Shown here: positions 1-6,166 of the stretch, piece after piece
How positions within the stretch are numbered: the first letter of the stretch is position 1
Layout of the letters: every line of letters begins with the position of its first letter
Source of the DNA: an uncultured Candidatus Saccharibacteria bacterium
GTDB taxonomy: Bacteria; Patescibacteriota; Saccharimonadia; Saccharimonadales; UBA4665
Assembly (NCBI GenBank): GCA_903891235.1
Contig: CAITDW010000238.1
Span: forward strand, 1-14,939
Length of the DNA: 14,939 bases
Direction: 5' to 3'
Program-made: the position numbers and the translations under genes
Notes under the pieces: generated by a model
Seen by the model: the letters and a program-made list of their open reading frames with translations, nothing else
What the model was told of the DNA's origin: nothing
The model's database searches: none

Positions 1-191
1 ATTTCCACCAATTAATCCTGCTCCCCAATCATTAACTGCTCAACCTCCTGAACCTGTTGCACCAACTCCAACACCAATTACCAATGTGAATCAACCGTTG
101 CCAGATAGTCCATTTCCACCAATTAATCCTGCTCCCCAATCATTAACTGCTCAACCTCCTGAACCTGTTGCACCAACTCCAACACCAATTA
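1..191 (+). repeat. In-frame tandem repeat, 111-bp period (37 residues)
   Basis: Bases 1-80 are identical to bases 112-191, a period of 111 bp, which is a multiple of three. Each copy encodes a Pro-rich unit beginning FPPINPAPQSLTAQPPEP. The left copy meets the window edge, so more copies may lie upstream. Perfect identity implies recent duplication or ongoing homogenisation. Confidence 0.95.
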
Positions 192-1984
192 ATCCTGTTG
201 CACCAGTTTCTGTAAATATTAATAATCGTCCTCAAATAGCGGAAAAATTAAAGAATTCATATAATGTTCTCGTTACTGTGAATAGTAATCCAACTTTAGA
301 TGAGTTAACAGCTTTGCTTGGACTTTCATTAATTTTTGGAAAAATGAAAAAACATGCCAGTGCAGTTTTTAGTGGTGCAGTACCTTCGATTTTAGAGTTC
401 TTAGAGCCACAAAAAACAATCGAGAAAACTACTGATAGTTTTCAAGATTTTATAATCGCCATAGACAAAGCTAAAGCTGATAAATTGAAGTATAAAGTTG
501 AGGATAATAGAGTAAGAATCTTTATTACACCGTATAAAACTTCTATTAGTGAGGATGATTTAGATTTTAGTTTGGGCGATTTAAATGTCGATGTGATTGT
601 AGCGCTCGGCGTAAATAAACAAAGCGATTTAGACCAGGCGATTTCTAGCCATGGACGAATTTTGCATGATGCTACTATTATTGCTATATCTAATACTCCC
701 GAACCAACGACAATCGGCAGCTTAAATTGGGTTGACACTACTACTTCAAGTTTGTCTGAAATGGTCACTTTGCTTGCCAATGATATAGGTGGCGGAGAAG
801 TTATCGATGAACAGATTGCGACCGCATTATTAACCGGTATTGTCGCTTGTACTCAAAGGTTTTCGAATGAAAAAACTACCCCACAATCACTATCCATTAG
901 TTCTCAATTATTATCTGCTGGAGCCAATCAACAACTTGTTGCAGATAAGCTAGAATCTGAAATAGCTCCTCCACCACCAAAAGAAGTTGTTGCCGATGTT
1001 TCTAAGGAAGATGGTAAATCAGATTCTGGATCCGGTGCTGGTGCTAATCCTGCCAATGAGCAAACTCCAGTAGGGTCGCCTTCACTTATAAAATCTGAAA
1101 AAAATGAAAAAAAGAATGAAGCAGAGGCAGAAATAACTAACCTAGGTGAATTAGATATTGATCATACTGATGATTTTAATTTTAAAGATGAAGCGGAAAG
1201 AGTAGATAAAATAAAGATTGATCAAAGAGGGAACTTATTAAAGGATGAAGACGATGAGGAATATGAAGATACTCCAACTTCAGAAGCCTTAGCTGCCGCT
1301 GGACCAAACCCAATAACTCAGCAACCTACGCCTCCAGTAAGTCCGCCCGCAGGTTTACCTCCAATAACTCAGCAACCTACGCCTCCAGTCTTAGGCCATA
1401 AATCTAACGGTGATTCTAATATCCAGAACACTTCACCATTAGCAGATAGTTCACCCGTAGATTCTTATGATGTAACTTCGACTGCACAAACTTCTAATAA
1501 TAATTTTATGCTTAGTCATGGTACTAAGAATTTTGGACCACCGCCGACTATGGCTTTGCCTACAGCAGATAGTCTTACTCCAGCCAGTAATCCTATTGCC
1601 CAAACTATTCAAACGATAACCCCTGTAAACCCACCCTATAATCCAATTAATAATCTCGATCCTGTTATAGAGCCTATAGCTGTTGCATCAAATACCTCTA
1701 CAGATAATCGTAATGAAGAAATGGAAAGAGCAAGACAGGCAATTAATAATCTAGCTGACCCAGCCCCATATAAACCACCAGAATCATTGAATGCACTACC
1801 TCTTGGAGAAGATGTGCATCCTAGCCAGAATAGTGCGCCAGGGGGCATGATGGATATGCCATTGCCAACTAATTTAGTTCCAAACTTACCTGAGCCAACT
1901 ACTAGTCCGACTTCAGCGCCTAACTCTTCTGCAACTCCACCACCCGTGCCACCACCTATTATTAATCCTTTGAACCCATCTTGA
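2..1984 (+). CDS. DHH-like protein with disordered Pro-rich ends, 5' partial
   Basis: The frame is open to the left edge of the window, so the start is missing; the GTG at 86 is only an internal candidate. Numbering from that GTG, residues 1-45 are Pro-rich and continue a 37-residue repeat begun upstream. Residues about 50-290 resemble the N-terminal DHH domain of NrnA-type phosphoesterases: a motif I region (NSNPTLDELTA, 66-76), a region like the one around the DHH triad (ISNTPEP, 201-207), and GIVACTQRF (251-259) where the family has a GI-x-x-DT-x-x-F pattern. Most metal ligands are replaced: motif I His by Asn and one Asp by Thr, the DHH triad by Ser-Asn-Thr, the motif IV Asp by Cys. No DHHA1 RNA-binding domain follows. 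Instead about 340 residues of Pro/Asn/Ser-rich sequence with an acidic patch (about 350-395) run to the stop. The place before truB matches nrnA in many bacteria. Enzyme activity is unlikely; a binding or scaffold role is a guess. Confidence 0.8.
   Translation, partial: FPPINPAPQSLTAQPPEPVAPTPTPITNVNQPLPDSPFPPINPAPQSLTAQPPEPVAPTPTPINPVAPVSVNINNRPQIAEKLKNSYNVLVTVNSNPTLDELTALLGLSLIFGKMKKHASAVFSGAVPSILEFLEPQKTIEKTTDSFQDFIIAIDKAKADKLKYKVEDNRVRIFITPYKTSISEDDLDFSLGDLNVDVIVALGVNKQSDLDQAISSHGRILHDATIIAISNTPEPTTIGSLNWVDTTTSSLSEMVTLLANDIGGGEVIDEQIATALLTGIVACTQRFSNEKTTPQSLSISSQLLSAGANQQLVADKLESEIAPPPPKEVVADVSKEDGKSDSGSGAGANPANEQTPVGSPSLIKSEKNEKKNEAEAEITNLGELDIDHTDDFNFKDEAERVDKIKIDQRGNLLKDEDDEEYEDTPTSEALAAAGPNPITQQPTPPVSPPAGLPPITQQPTPPVLGHKSNGDSNIQNTSPLADSSPVDSYDVTSTAQTSNNNFMLSHGTKNFGPPPTMALPTADSLTPASNPIAQTIQTITPVNPPYNPINNLDPVIEPIAVASNTSTDNRNEEMERARQAINNLADPAPYKPPESLNALPLGEDVHPSQNSAPGGMMDMPLPTNLVPNLPEPTTSPTSAPNSSATPPPVPPPIINPLNPS
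1310..1389 (+). repeat. Short in-frame direct repeat, 51-bp period
   Basis: Bases 1310-1338 and 1361-1389 are identical over 29 bp. They encode the Pro-rich unit PITQQPTPPV twice within the disordered tail of the DHH-like protein. This is a second internal duplication in the same gene, unrelated in sequence to the N-terminal one. Confidence 0.9.
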
Positions 1985-2029
1985 ATAAACTGGCTTATCT
2001 TTTTGACTTGATGTAAACTCATTGTCTAT

Positions 2030-2713
2030 ATGGAAGGAATTTTACTAATAGATAAGGATTTAAATTGGACTTCGTTCGATTGTGTCGCCAAAATTAGATC
2101 TATTTTAAGACAAGAATATGGTAAAAAGATTAAGGTTGGCCACTGCGGTACGCTTGATCCTTTAGCAACTGGTCTGTTAATAATTTTAGTTGGTTCATAT
2201 ACAAAAAGGTCCGATGAGCTTATAAAAAAAGATAAAATTTATAGTTTAAAAATGAGACTTGGCTATACTTCACCAACTGGTGATGCTGAAGGTGTCATTG
2301 AACAACAATCAGACTATAAACCTAATATTTCAGAGATAGAAAAAGTTTTAAAGATTTTTACTGGCGACATTGAACAAGTTCCTCCTATTTATTCAGCGAT
2401 TAAAATTAATGGAGTGCGCTCATACAAGTTGGCTCATTCTGGCAAGTCAGTCGAAATGCAACCAAGACCTGTTAAGATTTATAATATTAAATTAGAATCA
2501 TATAAATATCCAAAACTAAGTCTTATTACAGAAGTAAGTAGTGGTACATATATAAGATCTTTGTCTAGTGATATTGGTAAACAATTAAAGACAGGAGCAT
2601 ACTTAACTGAACTGAGAAGATTAAGTATAGATAAATATTCAGTAGATAATGCACTTAAGATGGCTGATTTGAATTCAGAAAGTCTTAAATCGCATCTTTT
2701 CACAGAACTATGA
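2030..2713 (+). CDS. truB: tRNA pseudouridine(55) synthase TruB, short form
   Basis: TruB converts U55 of the tRNA T-loop to pseudouridine. The protein is 227 residues. It begins with the family's usual MEGILLIDKD-type strand, then has the catalytic motif GHCGTLDPLATG (residues 37-48) with the nucleophile Asp at 43. The second motif PPIYSAIKINGVRSYK and the RNA-binding SSGTYIRSLSSDIG segment are intact. E. coli TruB is about 314 residues; here the chain ends soon after the catalytic domain, so the C-terminal PUA-like domain is missing or minimal, as in other compact genomes. The start fits the family alignment, but no Shine-Dalgarno sequence is visible before it. It lies 45 bp after the DHH-like gene. 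The ribF gene that often follows truB is absent; rpsO comes next. Confidence 0.95.
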   Translation: MEGILLIDKDLNWTSFDCVAKIRSILRQEYGKKIKVGHCGTLDPLATGLLIILVGSYTKRSDELIKKDKIYSLKMRLGYTSPTGDAEGVIEQQSDYKPNISEIEKVLKIFTGDIEQVPPIYSAIKINGVRSYKLAHSGKSVEMQPRPVKIYNIKLESYKYPKLSLITEVSSGTYIRSLSSDIGKQLKTGAYLTELRRLSIDKYSVDNALKMADLNSESLKSHLFTEL

Positions 2714-2729
2714 ATTAGATAAAATATCC

Positions 2730-2758
2730 TTGAATTAAATGTAATAGTGTGATATTGT
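2730..2758 (+). promoter_or_regulatory. Sigma-70 promoter for rpsO (extended -10)
   Basis: A -35 box TTGAAT (2730-2735), a 17-bp spacer and a -10 box TATTGT (2753-2758) preceded by TGA form an extended -10 promoter. Transcription would start near 2765, leaving only about six bases before the rpsO ATG at 2771. This would drive rpsO and, by read-through, pnp. Confidence 0.65.
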
Positions 2759-2770
2759 AGGTACTAAATT

Positions 2771-3037
2771 ATGATAACTCGTGAGAAAAAACAGAAGCTT
2801 GTAGATGATTTACAAGTAAACAAGAATGACACCGGATCAGTATCCGTACAGGTTGGTATTTTGACTGAAAGAATCAAAGAACTAACTGATCATTTAAAGA
2901 TTTCTAAAAAAGATTTCTCAGCTCGTAGGGCTTTACTACAGATGGTCGGTAGAAGACGAAGATTACTTAAGTATCTTGCAGAAAAAGATAGTCAAGCCTA
3001 CTTAGCGCTTATTAAAAAAGTTGGTTTACGTAAATAG
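2771..3037 (+). CDS. rpsO: 30S ribosomal protein uS15
   Basis: uS15 binds the central domain of 16S rRNA early in small-subunit assembly. The 88-residue length and all-helical pattern match the family (usually 88-89 residues). Recognisable segments are the N-terminal TGSVSVQVGILTERI, the central HLKISKKDFSARRALL and the basic GRRRRLLKYL turn (residues about 56-65), which contact rRNA. It sits between truB and pnp in the order common to many bacteria. A good promoter ends 12 bases before the start codon, so the mRNA leader should be very short; the only Shine-Dalgarno-like bases (AGG at 2759-2761) would fall upstream of the predicted transcript start. Confidence 0.97.
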   Translation: MITREKKQKLVDDLQVNKNDTGSVSVQVGILTERIKELTDHLKISKKDFSARRALLQMVGRRRRLLKYLAEKDSQAYLALIKKVGLRK

Positions 3038-3236
3038 TGCTTAAACTGTTAGTCTTTCTTTGAGAGACAAATAGCTTGTGCATTTTAACAAACTAAAATA
3101 TATATTTACGGATAGAGAACAGATATATCACTTTAATACATTGTGTTGGCACAAGATACTAGTTTAAAAGGTATATATTTGAACCTTATCCGTAAGTACT
3201 AAAGCTACTATTTAGTCTAGTAGAAAGGTAGAAAAT
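3038..3236 (+). promoter_or_regulatory. Structured rpsO-pnp intercistronic leader
   Basis: Three inverted repeats fill this 199-bp gap. Hairpin A pairs 3052-3058 with 3062-3068 (7 bp, 3-base loop, no U tract). A long stem pairs 3106-3114 (TTACGGATA) with 3187-3195 (TATCCGTAA), extendable by about three pairs outward; inside it TTGTG/CACAA (3141-3154) forms a small hairpin. Hairpin C pairs CTACTA (3205-3210) with TAGTAG (3218-3223) and touches the AAAGG ribosome binding site at 3224-3228. In E. coli a long hairpin between rpsO and pnp is cut by RNase III and PNPase then represses its own synthesis; the arrangement here suggests a similar control by inference. A weak promoter (TTGTGC 3076-3081, 17 bp, TATATA 3099-3104) may also lie here. 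Confidence 0.5.
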
Positions 3237-5360
3237 ATGACAAAAACTATTAACCCGTTTAATAAAGATATTATTTCAGTTGAAACAGATTTCTGCGGAA
3301 GAAGACTTAGCATGGAAATCAACCGAGTAGGTTTCAGGAGTACTAGTTCAGTGATCGTTAGATACGGTGACACTGTAATTCTAGGAACAGCCATGGTGAG
3401 TCCTGAAAGCATGACAGGAATGGATTACTTTCCTCTAAGTATTGAATATGAAGAAAAGATGTATGCTTCAGGTAAAATCAGCGGAAGTCGCTTCATTAAG
3501 AGAGAGGGTCGTCCGAGTGATGATGCAATTCTCATTGGAAGATTAATTGATCGTCCAATTAGACCACTATGGCCAAAGGGCTATAGAAATGAAGTACAAG
3601 CTATTGCAACTGTTTTGTCTACGGATCCAGATTTTAGACCTGATTCAATTGCAATGATAGCTATATCTACAGCTCTTTGCCTTACAGGAGCCCCATTCGA
3701 TGGCCCCATAGCTGGCATAAGAGTTGGAAGAGTAAATGGCAAGCTTATGGCGCTCCCAAGCCTAGAACAGCTCGAAAATGGCGATTTAGACTTAGTTGTA
3801 GCTGGAACTGAAAAGGCCATAACAATGGTTGAAGCTGGTGCTAATGAAATCACTGAGGCTGAAGTTGTTAAGGCTCTAGAATTTGCGCATACGGCTATCC
3901 AACCAGCTATTAAACTTCAACAAGAATTAATTAAAAAAGTTGGCGTTGTGCCAATGGATTATTCAGTCATTAGTATTGCTGGTGAATTACAGGAGAAAGT
4001 AGATAAATTCTTAAAAGATAAATTAGGTGCTAAGGTTCAAATTGATTACCCAAGTCGAATTCAAAAATTGATTGAAATTAAGCAAGCTATGATGGATAAC
4101 TTCAAAGATTCTGATGGTGAGGAATTATTTGCAGAAAATAAAGGATCATATTCAGAAGCCTTTGCCATTGCTATTAATAAAGATGTTCGCAGGGGTATTT
4201 TAGAAGATAAAGTACGACCCGATGGAAGAAAATTAACTGAAATTCGCCCGATTAGTGCAGAAGTCGGCTTACTACCGAGAGCTCATGGCTCAAGTCTATT
4301 TACCAGAGGGATGACCCAAGGCCTTAATGTTGTTACATTAGCTCCACTTAGCTACGCTCAGATGATTGATACAATGGAGAAGAGTACCGAAAAAAGATAC
4401 CTTCATCACTACAATGCACCAGGTTATACTGTCGGTGAAGTTCGAAGACTAGGTAGTCCAGGTAGGCGAGAGATTGGTCACAGCGCTTTAGCTGAACGTG
4501 CTTTACTGCCAGTTATTCCAGGCGAAGATGTCTTTCCGTATACCATTAGATCAGTAACTGAAATAATGAGTCAGCACGGAAGTACTTCAATGGCAGCAAC
4601 TTGTTCTAGTTGTTTGGCATTAATGGATGCTGGTGTGCCACTCAAGGCTCCAGTTAGTGGAATTGCAATGGGTCTCATGATGGAAGGTGATAAAATTGCT
4701 ATTTTGAGCGATATTGCTGATGCTGAAGATTTTGCAGGTGACATGGACTTCAAAGTTGCTGGTACTGCCAAAGGTATTAATGCTTTGCAAATGGACATGA
4801 AAGTTCATGGCCTAAGTGTGGATATATTAGCCCAAGCTTTAGCACAAGGTACTGCAGGAAGAGCACATATACTTGATATTATGCTAAAAACCTTACCTCG
4901 TCCTAGAACTGATCTTAGTAAGTATGCTCCAAGAGTAGAAACTATTAAGATAAACCCAGATAAAATTAGAGAAGTTATTGGTAAGGGCGGCGAGATGATT
5001 AATAAGATAATTGCTGAAACTGGTGCTGAAATTGATATTAAAGATGATGGTACAGTTTTGGTCGCTAGTCCGAATAAGGAATCTATTGATGGAGCTGTTG
5101 CTTGGATAAAAAATTTAACAGAAGATCCAGAGATTGGAAGAGTATATAAGGATTGCCGCGTGGTCAGCGTTTTAGATTTCGGAGCCTTTGTGGAAATTTT
5201 ACCTGGACGCGAAGGCTTAGTACACATTAGTGAGCTATCTGAAGAACGCGTTAACAAGACAAGTGATTTTATTAATGAAGGTGACAAGGTTGATGTGAAA
5301 TTATTATCTATAGATGATAGAGGAAGACTCCAACTTAGTTTAAAGGCAGCAATAAAGTAA
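3237..5360 (+). CDS. pnp: Polyribonucleotide nucleotidyltransferase (PNPase)
   Basis: PNPase degrades RNA 3'-to-5' using phosphate and can add tails in reverse. At 707 residues it has the usual full length. The order is an RNase PH-like domain (about 1-220, with the FIKREGRPS motif), an all-helical linker, a second RNase PH-like domain carrying the catalytic residues Asp498, Asp504 and Lys506 (EDFAGDMDFK), a KH domain with GKGG at 582-585, and an S1 domain from about residue 630 (VYKDCRVVSVLDFGAFVE onward). All catalytic residues match E. coli D486, D492 and K494. An AAAGG ribosome binding site lies 8 bases before the ATG, directly after a hairpin. It follows rpsO by 199 bp as in many bacteria and probably acts with RNase J encoded downstream. 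Confidence 0.98.
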   Translation: MTKTINPFNKDIISVETDFCGRRLSMEINRVGFRSTSSVIVRYGDTVILGTAMVSPESMTGMDYFPLSIEYEEKMYASGKISGSRFIKREGRPSDDAILIGRLIDRPIRPLWPKGYRNEVQAIATVLSTDPDFRPDSIAMIAISTALCLTGAPFDGPIAGIRVGRVNGKLMALPSLEQLENGDLDLVVAGTEKAITMVEAGANEITEAEVVKALEFAHTAIQPAIKLQQELIKKVGVVPMDYSVISIAGELQEKVDKFLKDKLGAKVQIDYPSRIQKLIEIKQAMMDNFKDSDGEELFAENKGSYSEAFAIAINKDVRRGILEDKVRPDGRKLTEIRPISAEVGLLPRAHGSSLFTRGMTQGLNVVTLAPLSYAQMIDTMEKSTEKRYLHHYNAPGYTVGEVRRLGSPGRREIGHSALAERALLPVIPGEDVFPYTIRSVTEIMSQHGSTSMAATCSSCLALMDAGVPLKAPVSGIAMGLMMEGDKIAILSDIADAEDFAGDMDFKVAGTAKGINALQMDMKVHGLSVDILAQALAQGTAGRAHILDIMLKTLPRPRTDLSKYAPRVETIKINPDKIREVIGKGGEMINKIIAETGAEIDIKDDGTVLVASPNKESIDGAVAWIKNLTEDPEIGRVYKDCRVVSVLDFGAFVEILPGREGLVHISELSEERVNKTSDFINEGDKVDVKLLSIDDRGRLQLSLKAAIK

Positions 5361-5376
5361 AGGTAATTTTTGACAA

Positions 5377-5559
5377 GTGAAAAAATATACTCATCATAAA
5401 AAACTTATAAATTTTTTATTATTTATTTTTTCGCTTGGGCTAGCATACGGCATCGGATCATTGGCGCTTAATACTGCAAATATGTGGTTCTATAGCGGAA
5501 CGTTTTTACTACTATTTCTAAGCATCAATCGATTTTATAGAATTTTTAAAACAGCTTAA
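5377..5559 (+). CDS. Small two-helix membrane protein, unknown function
   Basis: This 60-residue protein starts with GTG and has an AAAGG motif about 13 bases upstream that overlaps the pnp stop. A basic N-terminus (KKYTHHKK) is followed by two hydrophobic segments, about residues 10-29 and 34-52, with a short polar turn between and a basic end (NRFYRIFKTA). This predicts a helical hairpin in the cytoplasmic membrane with both ends inside. It lies 16 bp after pnp and 8 bp before the glycosylase gene, so it is probably co-transcribed. I do not recognise a family. The tight packing and coherent hydrophobic pattern support a real gene. Confidence 0.7.
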   Translation: MKKYTHHKKLINFLLFIFSLGLAYGIGSLALNTANMWFYSGTFLLLFLSINRFYRIFKTA

Positions 5560-5567
5560 TTAAATAA

Positions 5568-6128
5568 ATGAAAAAACAAGACCGATTAATGAATTTAAAA
5601 AACCAAATAGTTATTGATAAGGTATGCCCTGAACTTGCTAGCTCCGCTAATAATTTAGTATTTGGTGAGGGTGATCCAAATTCATCAATAGTTTTAATAG
5701 GTGAAGCACCTGGAAAAAAGGAAGATGAATCTGGAAAACCTTTTGTTGGGGCTTCTGGAAGACTGCTTAATGAGCTATTATCTAAAATTAATCTTGAGAG
5801 AGATATGGTCTATATAACTAACATTGTTAAATATAGACCACCAGAAAATAGAGATCCATCTAAAGAGGAGAAACAATCTTTCCTGCCTTATCTAATAAAA
5901 CAATTAGATATAATCTCGCCGAAATTAATTATCACACTAGGAAGACATAGTATGGATTGTTTTTTACCAAAGAGAAAGATATCTCAAGTTCATGGTATGC
6001 CTGAAAAGGTCGATGGAAGGTTATATTTACCTTTGTATCATCCAGCTGTTGCTTTATATAACGGCTCGATGAAGCAAAAGTTAATAGATGATTTTTTAAA
6101 AATACCTATGATTTTAAATGAAATTTAA
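5568..6128 (+). CDS. Family 4-like uracil-DNA glycosylase lacking Fe-S cysteines
   Basis: It should remove uracil from DNA to begin base excision repair. The 186-residue protein carries family 4 signatures: GEAPG (45-49), GKPFVGASGRLL (56-67), NIVKYRPPENRDP (85-97), a TLGRH strand (123-127) and the catalytic HPA loop (158-160). Family 4 enzymes normally hold a 4Fe-4S cluster with four cysteines, two near the N-terminus, one in KCRPP and one about 15 residues later. Here only Cys20 remains: KCRPP reads KYRPP (Tyr89), and the last position is Phe105, or Ser104 under a one-residue shift. The only other Cys is 131, outside the motif. The active-site motifs are intact, so a cluster-free but active enzyme is plausible. 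There is no clear ribosome binding site; translation may be coupled to the gene 8 bp upstream. An in-frame ATG at codon 7 is an alternative start. Confidence 0.88.
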   Translation: MKKQDRLMNLKNQIVIDKVCPELASSANNLVFGEGDPNSSIVLIGEAPGKKEDESGKPFVGASGRLLNELLSKINLERDMVYITNIVKYRPPENRDPSKEEKQSFLPYLIKQLDIISPKLIITLGRHSMDCFLPKRKISQVHGMPEKVDGRLYLPLYHPAVALYNGSMKQKLIDDFLKIPMILNEI

Positions 6129-6166
6129 AAATACGTTTATAGATGAAAATCTAAAGAAAGGAATTT

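Noticed and set aside
86..88. GTG as the true start of the DHH-like gene
   Set aside because: The frame stays open to the window edge and the codon lies inside a repeat unit that continues upstream.
442..780. Minus-strand open frame inside the DHH-like gene
   Set aside because: Shadow of the coding frame; no ribosome binding site or recognisable protein pattern. The same applies to the other antisense frames inside truB, pnp, rnj, ftsK, efp, tlyA and the PH gene.
2003..2032. TTGACT with TATATG 18 bp downstream, a possible promoter before truB
   Set aside because: The -10 box would include the truB start codon and transcription would begin inside the gene; no suitable later start exists.
5370..5399. 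TTGACA just after pnp as a promoter
   Set aside because: No acceptable -10 box at 16-18 bp, and the start would fall inside the small membrane protein gene.
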